Made by a program: the position numbers and the translations under genes
Shown here: piece after piece, positions 17,697 through 27,000 of the stretch
Layout: every line of letters starts with the position of its first letter
Position numbering within the stretch: position 1 is the first letter of the stretch
The notes under the pieces: model-generated
What the model saw: only the letters and a program-made list of their open reading frames with translations
The model's database searches: none
What the model was told of the DNA's origin: nothing
Assembly: GCF_028994775.1 (NCBI RefSeq)
Contig: NZ_JAJQMN010000011.1
Coordinates: 1-64,000 of the forward strand
Origin: Promicromonospora iranensis
GTDB taxonomy: Bacteria > Actinomycetota > Actinomycetes > Actinomycetales > Cellulomonadaceae
Length of the DNA stretch: 64,000 nt
Reading direction: 5' to 3'

Positions 17697-19753
17697 CCGC
17701 GGAGCGCCAGCACCGCCAGCTCCGTGCGGGAGCGCACCCCCAGCTTGCGGAAGACCCGCCCCAGGTGCACCTCCACCGTGCGGACCGACACGTAGAGGCT
17801 CGCGGCGACCTGCCGGTTCGTCCGGCCCTGCACCACCAGGCGCGCCACGTCGAGCTCGCGTTCGGTGAGCACGCCGTTCCACTGCCCGCACAGCTCTTCC
17901 TGCGCGACGTCGGCGGCGGGCTCGCCGGACGGTTCGTCCGGCGCCCGGCTCGCCGTCTCGCCCGCACCGGCAGGTACGAACCCCGGCGCCTTCAGGGCCT
18001 GCTCGGCGATGTGCTCCCAGGCCTTCGCCCCGGACTCCTCGAACAGCTCATGGGCTCCGAGCAGGTGCGCGGCGGCGTCCCCGGGCAGGCCGAGGCGCGC
18101 GAACGCCCGGGCCGCGACGAGCTCGGTCAGCCCGCGCTCGAACGTGGAGCCCACCCGCAGCGAGGCCTCGACGGCCCGCTCGCGCGCACGGTTGACGCCG
18201 GAGGCGTCCGCGAGAGCGAGCTCGGCACGTGCCAGGTCGAGCCGACGCCGCCGCACCGGCCCGCCGGAGAAGCCGCCCGTCGACTCCGGGCCGACCGTCG
18301 GCAGGACGCGGAGCCGCAGTCGCTCGTGCGAACGTCTGGCGGCCCGGTCCTGGCCGGCGAGCACGAGCAGCTCCACCGGGTCGGGCGTGGGCAGCCAGAG
18401 GCGGCGCAGGTCGTCGCCGCCGCGCTCGGCAGCGAGCCCGAGCAGGGTGGCGGCCTCGACCCAGCGGCCGTCGAACACCGCGGTCTGGGCGCGGTCGCCG
18501 AGCGTCGCGGCCCGCACGACCGGCGCGACCTGCCCGGGCACCGACGCCTCGAGCGCGGCGGTGGGCCGGCTCAGGTGCCCCTCCCGGACCAGATCCAGCC
18601 GCCGTGCGAGCGCGATCCCGAGCCCGCCGAACGCGAGGGCGACGGGCAGGCGCTCGACGGCGTCGTCGAGCACCGACGCCGCCCCGGTGATGTCGCCGAG
18701 CCGCAGTGCGAGGTAGGACTGCGCGACGCGCAGGTGCGCCTCCGCGAGCGGTGTCATCGCCTCGTCGGGGCCGTCGAACCACCAGCTGGGCGGCCGTGCC
18801 GGAGCCAGCTCCGCGACCTCGGAGAGGAGTGTCGTGGCTTCGCCGGGTGCCCCGTCGAGCATGCGGATCGTCTTGCGTGCGGCGGCGATCGCCGCCCGGT
18901 CGACGCCACAGGCATCGCCCGGGACCACGGCGTCCGGCCGGCCGTCCAGGAGGGCGAGCGCCATGCCGAGCGGACGGGCGGCGTCGGGCGCGCCGTCGGC
19001 GCTCGAGCCGTTGTCGGCGGCATGAGCGGCACGGCGCAGGTGCACGACGGCGTCGTGCACGTGCCCCGCCCACAGGGCGGCCCGGCCGGCCACCGCGAAC
19101 GCACGTGCCCGCACGCGGTCGGTGCCGTGGCTGGCGGCCTCGCGCGCGACCTCGTGCGCCCGGTGGACGTCGCCGCGGGCGAGGTGCTGCTCGGCCAGCT
19201 CGACCAGCCCGTCGGCGAGCAGGGGATCACCGGCCAGCGTGCTGAGCGCCGTGTGCCACATGGCGACGAGCGGTTCGTCGGCCCTGCGGTGCACCTCCGC
19301 CAGGGCGACGTGGGCGGCGGTGCGGGTGGCGAGGTCGGCGTCGTCGTGCACCACCGAGCGGATACGCGGATGGTGGAACCGGAACCGGCCGCCCACCAGG
19401 TGCAGGTGGCGGCCGGCCGGCCCGGCCATGAGCGTGTCGATGTCGGTACCCGACGCGGCGAGGAGCACCTCCGTGCGGTCCACCACGGCCACGGCGGCGA
19501 CGAGCAGGACACGGCGTGCGGTGTCGTCGAGGCCGAGCGGGCCGACGGCCTCTCGGACCGCACGCGCGGCGGGAAGCGGGTCCGGCATCAGCGCCGTCCC
19601 GAGGAGATGCTCGTCGTCGAGCATCCGTGCTGTCTGGTCCACACATCCAGGTTCGTCACCCACCAGTCGGCTGAGCTCGCACGCGACGTGGGGTGCCACG
19701 GTGCGGTCACCGAGGGAGAGCGGAAAAACGACTTGCAGCGGCAGCGCGGTCAT
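17693..19753 (-). CDS. LuxR-family regulator with TPR-like sensor, no ATPase domain
   Basis: A 686-residue regulator. The C-terminal LuxR helix-turn-helix is clear: LTERELDVARLVVQGRTNRQ and SLYVSVRTVEVHLGRVFRKL. The long N-terminal and central part is Ala/Leu-rich helical repeats like the MalT/LAL sensor, but no Walker A or B motif is visible, so it is either a LAL protein that lost its STAND ATPase or a separate class. GGGAGG precedes the ATG. It is divergent from the chitinase gene, a possible target (inference). Confidence 0.85.
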   Translation of the reverse strand: MTALPLQVVFPLSLGDRTVAPHVACELSRLVGDEPGCVDQTARMLDDEHLLGTALMPDPLPAARAVREAVGPLGLDDTARRVLLVAAVAVVDRTEVLLAASGTDIDTLMAGPAGRHLHLVGGRFRFHHPRIRSVVHDDADLATRTAAHVALAEVHRRADEPLVAMWHTALSTLAGDPLLADGLVELAEQHLARGDVHRAHEVAREAASHGTDRVRARAFAVAGRAALWAGHVHDAVVHLRRAAHAADNGSSADGAPDAARPLGMALALLDGRPDAVVPGDACGVDRAAIAAARKTIRMLDGAPGEATTLLSEVAELAPARPPSWWFDGPDEAMTPLAEAHLRVAQSYLALRLGDITGAASVLDDAVERLPVALAFGGLGIALARRLDLVREGHLSRPTAALEASVPGQVAPVVRAATLGDRAQTAVFDGRWVEAATLLGLAAERGGDDLRRLWLPTPDPVELLVLAGQDRAARRSHERLRLRVLPTVGPESTGGFSGGPVRRRRLDLARAELALADASGVNRARERAVEASLRVGSTFERGLTELVAARAFARLGLPGDAAAHLLGAHELFEESGAKAWEHIAEQALKAPGFVPAGAGETASRAPDEPSGEPAADVAQEELCGQWNGVLTERELDVARLVVQGRTNRQVAASLYVSVRTVEVHLGRVFRKLGVRSRTELAVLALRG

Positions 19754-20086
19754 CGTCGAGCCTCCCGGATTCGTTCACGGTGCTCGCAAGTATGGCCTCC
19801 TCGCGTTTCACCCGCATCAACCTGAGGGCACGACTTTTGCTGCGTCGCGCCGTCGGACCTGGGATCCTGCTGCGCTCCGACGGTGAGATACCTGGTACCG
19901 CACGAAGTTGTTTCGGAGTCGAAGGATTCACCCCGAAACAACTTCGTGCGTTTCGTCGGTACCACTACGTAGTCCCACCGTGTGGAGATCCCTTATTCCC
20001 GATTAACGCAGGTTTCCTTACTTTTAGGGGAGTGTTAACCGCGGGACCCACCGGATCAAGGACGACCGGATGAGAGAGGGAAGACG
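19754..20086. other. Divergent intergenic region, luxR-type gene / chitinase
   Basis: 333 bp without a gene. It holds a strong inverted repeat (19899-19950), a 10-bp palindrome ACTACGTAGT (19964-19973), and an AT-rich stretch at about 19985-20040 that probably contains the chitinase promoter, although no clean -35/-10 pair can be named. The chitinase ribosome-binding site GAGAGGGAAG ends just before 20087. No DasR-type site of the form TGGTCTAGACCA was seen. Confidence 0.6.
19899..19950. repeat. Perfect 18-bp inverted repeat
   Basis: Arms CGCACGAAGTTGTTTCGG (19899-19916) and its complement (19933-19950) enclose a 16-nt loop; partly matching GGTACC sequences flank it. It lies about 145 bp upstream of the luxR-type start and 137 bp upstream of the chitinase start, away from both gene ends, so a regulatory or transposition-related role is more likely than termination. 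Confidence 0.75.
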
Positions 20087-21769
20087 ATGGACTCGACGTA
20101 CGAACCGCCGTCAGGCATCAGCAGGACAGGTCGACGAATCCTCGCGGGGGTGGCCGCGCTCGCCGTGGCAGCCTCCGCCGCCGTGGCCGGCGTCGGCCTG
20201 CGCGACGCGCACGCGGCAGAGACCGAGGCCAGCGCCGCCGCTGCCGGGGGCTCCGCCATCAACGGCTTCCGCAGCGTCGGCTACTTCGCTCAGTGGGGGG
20301 TGTACGGGCGCGGGTACCAGGTCAAGCAGATCGACACGTCCGGCGTGGCCGACGAGCTGACCCACATCAACTACGCCTTCGCCAACATCCACCACCAGAA
20401 CCTCGAGTGCTTCGAGGCCAACAAGGCCCAGAGCCCCGGGCCGAACGGCTCCGACGGGGCGGGCGACGCCTGGGCCGACTACGGCATGGGCTACACGGCG
20501 GCCAACTCCGTGTCGGGCACCGCCGACTCCTGGGACCAGCCGCTGGCCGGCTCGTTCAACCAGCTCAAGCAGCTCAAGGCGAAGCACCCGGACCTCAAGG
20601 TCATGATGTCGATGGGCGGGTGGACCTGGTCCAAGAACTTCTCGCTGGCGGCCAAGACCGACGCCTCGCGCGAGAAGCTCGTGTCGAGCTGCATCAACAT
20701 GTTCATCAAGGGCAACCTGCCGGTCATCGACGGCCGCGGCGGACCCGGTGCCGCAGCCGGCGTCTTCGACGGCTTCGACATCGACTGGGAGTGGCCGGGC
20801 TCGCCGAACGGCGCCGAGGGCAACCACGTCGACCCAGTGAACGACAAGCGCAACTTCAAGCTCCTCCTCGCCGAGTTCCGCGAGCAGCTCGACGCGCTCG
20901 GCGCGACGACCGGCAAGGACTACGAGCTCTCCGCGTTCCTGCCCGCCAACCCGGCGGACATCGAGGCGGGCGGCTGGAACGACCCGGAGATCTTCGAGTA
21001 CCTCGACTTCGGTAACGTCCAGGGCTACGACCTGCACGGCGCCTGGGACGCGAACCTCACCGGGCACCAGGGCAACCTGCACCACGACCCCGCGGACCCG
21101 CGCGAGCCGGCGCGGCAGTTCAGCGTCGACCTCGCCGTCAAGTCGTACACGGACGCCGGGATCGACCCCGCGCAGCTCGGCCTCGGCCTCGCGATGTACG
21201 GGCGCGGCTGGACCGGTGCACCGTCGTCCGACGCGTGGGGTACCGCGACCGGCCCGGCCTCCGGCCAGTGGGAGGCGGGCATCAACGACTACGACGTCAT
21301 CAAGAACGTGGGTACCGGCTACTACGACGCCGAGCTGGGCGCTGCCTGGCGGCACGACGGCAACACCTGGTGGTCGTACGACAACGAGCAGTCCGTCCGG
21401 GCGAAGGCCGACTACATCCGGGCCGAGGGCCTGGGCGGGGCCATGTGGTGGGACCTGTCGGGCGACCGCTCCGGCACGCTGACCGGTGCGCTGCAGGGCG
21501 TGCTCGGATCCGGGACGCCCGGGCCGGTCGAGGGCGGCGGGGGCCCGACTGACCCGCCGACCGACCCGCCCACGGACCCGCCGACCGACCCGCCGACCGA
21601 CCCGCCGGGTGACGCCTGCGCCTCGGCGGCCTGGAGCGCGTCGGCGGTCTACGTGGGTGGGAACACCGTGTCGCACGCCGGGCACGAGTGGCGTGCCAAG
21701 TGGTGGACGCAGGGCGAGACCCCCAAGCCGTCGGAATGGGGCGTCTGGCAGGACCTGGGCGCCTGCTAA
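20087..21769 (+). CDS. Secreted GH18 chitinase with C-terminal chitin-binding module
   Basis: A 560-residue enzyme that hydrolyses chitin outside the cell. Order: twin-arginine-like/Sec signal (GRRILAGVAALAVAA, cleavage near AHA at about 42), GH18 catalytic barrel (about 60-475) with the DxxDxDxE motif FDGFDIDWEWP and SMGGWTWSKNF, a PTDP-repeat linker (about 485-508), and a CBM5/12-type module (WSASAVYVGGNTVSHAGHEW, AKWWTQGETP). Ideal ribosome-binding site. A family A hairpin terminator follows. Confidence 0.95.
   Translation: MDSTYEPPSGISRTGRRILAGVAALAVAASAAVAGVGLRDAHAAETEASAAAAGGSAINGFRSVGYFAQWGVYGRGYQVKQIDTSGVADELTHINYAFANIHHQNLECFEANKAQSPGPNGSDGAGDAWADYGMGYTAANSVSGTADSWDQPLAGSFNQLKQLKAKHPDLKVMMSMGGWTWSKNFSLAAKTDASREKLVSSCINMFIKGNLPVIDGRGGPGAAAGVFDGFDIDWEWPGSPNGAEGNHVDPVNDKRNFKLLLAEFREQLDALGATTGKDYELSAFLPANPADIEAGGWNDPEIFEYLDFGNVQGYDLHGAWDANLTGHQGNLHHDPADPREPARQFSVDLAVKSYTDAGIDPAQLGLGLAMYGRGWTGAPSSDAWGTATGPASGQWEAGINDYDVIKNVGTGYYDAELGAAWRHDGNTWWSYDNEQSVRAKADYIRAEGLGGAMWWDLSGDRSGTLTGALQGVLGSGTPGPVEGGGGPTDPPTDPPTDPPTDPPTDPPGDACASAAWSASAVYVGGNTVSHAGHEWRAKWWTQGETPKPSEWGVWQDLGAC
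21544..21606 (+). repeat. Tandem Thr-Asp-Pro-Pro codon repeats in the chitinase linker
   Basis: Imperfect 12-bp repeats (CCGACCGACCCG-like) encoding five TDPP units that form the flexible linker between catalytic and chitin-binding domains. Confidence 0.8.
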
Positions 21770-21786
21770 GGCCTGACAGGCCGAGC

Positions 21787-21856
21787 GCGTGATCGGCAGA
21801 ACGTCAGGTGATCGGTAATCCGAACTACCGATCACCTGACGTTTTGTCGATCACGC
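21787..21856. terminator. Bidirectional hairpin terminator, palindrome family A copy 3
   Basis: Inner 18-bp stem AACGTCAGGTGATCGGTA with its complement, loop ATCCGAAC, plus outer GCGTGATCG/CGATCACGC. It follows the chitinase gene. The inner CGGTA/TACCG pair replaces CGGCA/TGCCG of the other copies, a compensatory change. Confidence 0.8.
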
Positions 21857-21902
21857 GCATCTTTGCGTGCAAGGAAGCACCAGCTCGCGACAGAGTGGGG
21901 GC

Positions 21903-22445
21903 GTGGACGACAGTTCTGGTGAGCCGCCGCACGGCAGGCTCCCGCACGACGACGCCTGGTTCAGCGCGCTCTTCGACGCGCACTCACGTGCGCTCTACTC
22001 GTACTTCGTCCGTCGGCTGCCCGACGGCGGCCGCGCCTCCGACGCCGAGGACCTCGCCGCAGAGGTGCTCGCCACCGCGTGGCGACGGCGCGACGACGTG
22101 CCCGACGGCGCCGAGCTGCCGTGGATGTACCGGACGGCCGGCTACGTGCTGGCGAACCACCGGCGCAAGATGCGGGCGCTGCCCGTCGCGATCGTCCCCG
22201 ACGAGCCGGACGACGTGGACCCAGCGACCTTCGCCGCCGTGGACGACGCCGTCCGCCAGGTGCTGTCCCAGCTGTCCCCGCGCGACCGGCGCATCCTGTT
22301 GCTCGTCGCCTGGGACGGGCTCTCCGGCGACGACCTCGCCCAGGTGCTCGGCGTCTCCCGGGGCGGGGCCGACGCGGCGCTGTCCCGCGCGAGGGCGCGG
22401 CTCCGCGACGCCTGGGACGCACACGAGCAAGCGGTGGACGCATGA
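21903..22445 (+). CDS. ECF-type RNA polymerase sigma factor
   Basis: About 180 residues. Region 2 spans FSALFDAHSRALYSYFVRRL to EVLATAWRRR, and region 4 is LSPRDRRILLLVAWDGL with VLGVSRGGADAALSRARARL as helix-turn-helix. GTG at 21903 is preceded by a G-rich tract; an upstream GTG at 21867 would add 12 residues. The gene precedes a membrane protein that may be its anti-sigma partner. Confidence 0.88.
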   Translation: MDDSSGEPPHGRLPHDDAWFSALFDAHSRALYSYFVRRLPDGGRASDAEDLAAEVLATAWRRRDDVPDGAELPWMYRTAGYVLANHRRKMRALPVAIVPDEPDDVDPATFAAVDDAVRQVLSQLSPRDRRILLLVAWDGLSGDDLAQVLGVSRGGADAALSRARARLRDAWDAHEQAVDA

Positions 22446-22500
22446 GCACATGTAGAGGGTGTGCGCGGTGCGCAGCCGAGCACGGCACGGAGGGACGGCG

Positions 22501-23388
22501 ATGAACGAGCACGAGCGGCTGGAGGACCCGGCGTTCGCGCGCCTGGTGGCGGCGGACCCCGCGCGGCGTGCGCCCGACCCGGCGCAGGGCGTGCTCCGCG
22601 CGAAGGTGGACGCGCTGATCGCCGAGCAGGCCGAGCAGCGGCCGGCCGGTGGAGCGGAGCACGGCACCGCGCGGCGTGAGCCCGCCGGGCACGAGCCCGC
22701 CGGGCACGAGCAGGCGGACGAGCTCGCGCTGCGGCGGCACCGGCGTCGGACGCCCTGGCTGGTCGCGGCCGCCGTGGCCGGCATCGTCGCGGCGGGCGGA
22801 GGCGGCTACGTGGCCGGGGAGTCGGGGTTCGGGTCTGGCGCCTCGCCCGCGTCCGACATGGCCGAGAGCGCCGACCAGGCGCCGTCGGTCATGTCGGAGC
22901 GGGACGATGGTGGCGGCGAGAGCGAAGCCACGACCGACGGACTGGGGCCGCTCGCCGCCGACGGCGACCTGCCGGCGGCGACCGGGTTCGTGTTCCACGC
23001 CGGTGCCGGGCTCTCGGAGGTGCCCCGGACGGCGGAGGTGCGCGTCGCCGGGACGCACGGCGAGAGCCTCGGCTCCTACCCGGTGGTCAGCGAGGCGGAG
23101 GCCGTCGAGCGGCTCGGCGACCCGCGGTTCCTCGGCGCGGTGCTGGGTCGGCCCCCGCAGGCCCCGCCGCAGGAGGAGACCGGGCAGTCGACGCCGCCGG
23201 TGCCGGGCGGACCGGTCGCCTTGCCCGTCGAGGACGTCACCATCCGCTCGGCGGATCTCACGGAGGCGCACTACACGCTGCCGGACGGCACGATGCTGCT
23301 CGTCCCCGCCTACGACCTCACGGACGACGCGGGCCGCACCTGGACCGTCATGGCCGTGGACGACGAGCTGCTCGAATTCGGGCCGTGA
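22501..23388 (+). CDS. Single-pass membrane protein, possible anti-sigma partner
   Basis: A 295-residue protein with an acidic cytoplasmic N-terminus (1-80), a membrane helix (about 83-102, PWLVAAAVAGIVAAGGGGYV) and an outer domain (130-295) of unknown fold ending in a beta-rich PDGTMLLVPAYDLTD region. I see no zinc-binding HxxxCxxC anti-sigma motif, so the role is inferred only from the sigma gene 55 bp upstream. GGAGGG precedes the ATG. A 15-bp tandem duplication (22678-22707) encodes EPAGHEPAGH. Confidence 0.75.
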   Translation: MNEHERLEDPAFARLVAADPARRAPDPAQGVLRAKVDALIAEQAEQRPAGGAEHGTARREPAGHEPAGHEQADELALRRHRRRTPWLVAAAVAGIVAAGGGGYVAGESGFGSGASPASDMAESADQAPSVMSERDDGGGESEATTDGLGPLAADGDLPAATGFVFHAGAGLSEVPRTAEVRVAGTHGESLGSYPVVSEAEAVERLGDPRFLGAVLGRPPQAPPQEETGQSTPPVPGGPVALPVEDVTIRSADLTEAHYTLPDGTMLLVPAYDLTDDAGRTWTVMAVDDELLEFGP

Positions 23389-23470
23389 CGCGACTGCCCT
23401 GCGGGCGTCGTAGGGTCGAGCACGCAGGGATCCCGAACTTCACATCCTGAACTTCACAAGGAGTGCAACC

Positions 23471-23914
23471 ATGGCAACACGTACCGCCCGCACCGCTTGG
23501 AACGGCACCTTCACGGAGGGGTCGGGGCAGGTCGAGCTGTCGTCGTCGGGCGTGGGGACGTACGACGTCTCCTGGCCGGCGCGTACCGCCGACCAGGCCG
23601 GCGGCGTCACCAGCCCCGAGGAGCTCCTCGCGGCATCGCACTCGTCGTGCTTCACGATGGCGTTCACGAACGAGCTCGGCTCCGCCGGTGCGACGCCGGA
23701 GCAGATCGAGGTCACGGCCGACGTGACGCTCGGGCCGGACCCGGCCGGCGGCGTCCGCATCACCAAGAGCGCCCTGACGGTGCGCGGGTTCGCGACGGGC
23801 ATCGACGAGGCAGGCTTCAAGGCCGCCGCCGAGGCCGCCAAGACCGGCTGCCCGATCTCGAAGGCGCTGACCGGCGTCGACGCGATCACGGTGGACGTCA
23901 CCTTCGAAGGCTGA
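23471..23914 (+). CDS. osmC: OsmC-family peroxiredoxin
   Basis: A 147-residue OsmC protein reducing organic hydroperoxides. The peroxidatic cysteine lies in ASHSSCFTMAF and the resolving cysteine in KTGCPISKAL; TSPEELLAASHSSC is the family signature. AAGGAG lies 8 nt before the ATG. Stands alone, with a palindrome directly downstream. Confidence 0.94.
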   Translation: MATRTARTAWNGTFTEGSGQVELSSSGVGTYDVSWPARTADQAGGVTSPEELLAASHSSCFTMAFTNELGSAGATPEQIEVTADVTLGPDPAGGVRITKSALTVRGFATGIDEAGFKAAAEAAKTGCPISKALTGVDAITVDVTFEG

Positions 23915-23921
23915 CCCCTCC

Positions 23922-23986
23922 CCGTTGAGTGCTGGGTATTTGTTGATCTCGCAGTCAGAAGCCCACAAATACCCAGCACTCAACGG
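23922..23986. repeat. Palindrome family B copy 1 (possible terminator)
   Basis: Perfect 22-bp inverted repeat, arms CCGTTGAGTGCTGGGTATTT plus GT (23922-23943) and 23965-23986, loop 21 nt. Nearly the same arm occurs at 38983-39047. It lies 8 bp past the osmC stop. There is no T-tract outside the stem. Confidence 0.8.
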
Positions 23987-24036
23987 CTGGTCGGACAGGT
24001 GTGCGGCTCGCCGCTTTGTGGTGCGAGAATCGCGAG

Positions 24037-27000
24037 GTGCCATCGCAGACCCCCGACGCCCCGTCCCGGAACGGTATGAACGACGACGACCGCGTTGCGC
24101 ACGGCTCGAAGGCCCACACCGCTGACGACGCCGAGGCAGCCCGCGCCGCGCGCGAGAAGGCCGAGGCCCGTGCCGCCGAGGAGGCGGAGCGCCGCCGCGC
24201 CGAGAGCGAGGAGCGGCGCAAGGCCGCGCGCCGCGAGGCGGACCACGCTGCGGAGGCCGCGCGCGAGGCCGTCGCCGACGCGCTGCGGATCGCCATGGAC
24301 GGCGCCGTCGACACCAGCACCCGTCGTCGCGCCGAGTACTCCACCGACGCGTCCAACTACCGCGTGGTGCCCGAGGGTGTGCTCTTCCCGGAGAGCACGG
24401 ACGACGTCGTCGCGGCGCTCCAGGTGCTGCGTGAGCTCAAGGTCCCGATCACGGCGCGCGGCGCCGGCACGTCGGTCGCGGGCAACTCGGTGGGTCCCGG
24501 CGTCGTGCTCGACCTCGGGCGGAACCTCGACCGGGTGCTGAGCATCGACCCGGAGCGCCGCACGGCACGGGTGCAGCCGGGCACGATCATGTCGACCCTC
24601 CAGGCCGAGGCCAAGGGGCACGGCCTGCGCTTCGGGCCGGACCCGAGCACCCAGAACCGCGCGACGCTCGGCGGCATGATCGGCAACAACGCGTGCGGCC
24701 CGCACGCGGTCGCGTACGGGCGTACCGCCGACAACGTGGTCTCGCTCGACGTGATCGACGGCACCGGGCGCCGGTTCACCGCCGGTTCCGGTGACCCCGA
24801 GTTCGCCGTCGTCCCCGGTCTCAAGGAGCTCGTCCGGGACAACCTCGCGCTGATCCGCACCGAGTTCGGCCGGTTCGGCCGGCAGGTGTCGGGCTACTCG
24901 CTGGAGCACCTGCTGCCCGAGAACGGCTCGAACCTGGCCCGCGCCCTCGTGGGCACGGAGGGCACGCTCGTCACGGTCCTGGAGGCGGAGCTCAACCTGG
25001 TGGAGACGCCGGGCGCACCCACGCTCGTCGTGCTCGGCTACCCCGACATGGCCACCGCCGCCGACGACGTCCCGCGCCTCCTCGACCACAAGCCGCTCGC
25101 GATCGAGGGGCTCGACGCCCGGCTGGTCGACGTCGTGCGGCGCGCCAAGGGGGACAGCTCGGTTCCGCCGCTGCCCGGCGCCACGGTCAGCGGCGTCTCC
25201 GGCTGGCTGATGATCGAGGTCGGTGGCTCGTCGCAGGCCGAGGCGCTGGGTCGTGCGGACGCCATCGTCGCGTCGTCGACGGCGCTGGACTTCCTCGTGC
25301 TGCCCGCAGGTCCGGACGCCACGAAGATGTGGCAGATCCGGGCCGACGGCGCCGGGCTCGCGGGCCGCACGCCCGCCGGTGAGCAGGCGTGGCCCGGCTG
25401 GGAGGACTCCGCGGTGCCGCCCGAGAAGCTGGGCCCCTACCTGCGGGACCTGCAGGCGCTCATGGACCGCTATGGCGTGGACGGCCTGCCCTACGGGCAC
25501 TTCGGCGACGGCTGCGTGCACCTCCGGATCGACATCCCGCTGGAGACGTCGGGCTCGGTGCTGCGCACCTTCATGATCGAGGCGGCCGAGCTCGTCGCCA
25601 GCTACGGCGGGTCGCTGTCCGGCGAGCACGGGGACGGCCGGGCCCGGTCCGAGCTGCTGCCGCTCATCTACTCGCCCGAGGCGATAGCGCTGATGGAGCA
25701 GTTCAAGGCGCTCTTCGACCCGAACGACCTGCTCAACCCGGGCGTCGTCGTGCGGCCGCGGGCCGTGGACGCCGACCTGCGCCGCCCCCAGGCGGCGCCG
25801 GTGCGCACCAAGCTGCCGCTGGTCGGCAAGGGGTCGGGCCATGGTGTCCGGCGCAAGTCCGGGTACGAGGGCTTCTCGTTCGCGCACGACCACAACGACC
25901 TGTCGACGGCGGTGCACCGCTGCGTGGGCGTGGGCAAGTGCCGGGCGGACACCTCGGCGTCGGGCGGCTTCATGTGCCCGAGCTACCAGGCGACGAAGGA
26001 CGAGAAGGACGTCACGCGCGGGCGGGCCCGCGTGCTGCAGGAGGCGGTCAACGGGACCCTCGTCGGCGGCCTCGAGGCGCCGGAGGTGCGGGAGTCGCTC
26101 GACCTGTGCCTGTCGTGCAAGGCGTGCTCCAGCGACTGCCCGGCGGGCGTCGACATGGCGCAGTACAAGTCGGAGGTCCTGTACCGGACCTACCGCGGCA
26201 AGCTGCGCCCCGTCGACCACTACGCCCTCGGCTGGCTGCCGCGCTGGGCCCGCCTCGCGGGCGCCGTCCCCGAGCTGGTCAACGGCCTGCTCGGCGTGAA
26301 GTGGATCGGCAAGGCGGTCCTGTGGGCGGGCGGCATGGACACCCGCCGGTCGATGCCGAAGTTCGCCGAGGTCCCGTTCCGGCAGTGGTGGGCGCGCGGC
26401 GGCGCGACCCACGGCGTCCCGGGTCTGCGCGTCACGGCCGAGGAAGGGCTGGGCGTGCCCGGGCGCGAGGCCGAGACCGCGGCGCGGCTCGCGACCAAGC
26501 CCAAGGTCGTGCTCTGGACCGACTCGTTCAGCGACACGCTGTCGCCGTCCGTGCCCCAGGCCGCCCTGAAGGTGCTGACCACCGCCGGGTACGACGTCAT
26601 CGTGCCGTCGGAGCAGGCCTGCTGCGGCCTCACCTGGATCTCGACGGGCCAGCTCGACGGCGCCCGGCGCCGCCTGCTGAAGCTGCTCGAGGTGCTCGGC
26701 CCGTACGCGGTGAACGGGATCCCGATCATGGGGCTGGAGCCGTCCTGCACCGCGGTGCTGCGCTCCGACCTGCTCGACCTGTTCCCGGACGACCCGCGCG
26801 CGCACGCCGTCGCCCGCATGACGCGGACCGCCGCTGAGCTGCTCACCTCGTCGGACACCCCTGACGAGTGGGAGATGCCGTCGCTCGCCGACGTCACCGC
26901 CGTCGTGCAGCCGCACTGCCACCAGCACTCGGTGATGGGGTACGAGGCCGACCAGAACCTGCTCGAGAAGGGCGGGGCCAAGATCGAGGTCCTCGCGGGC

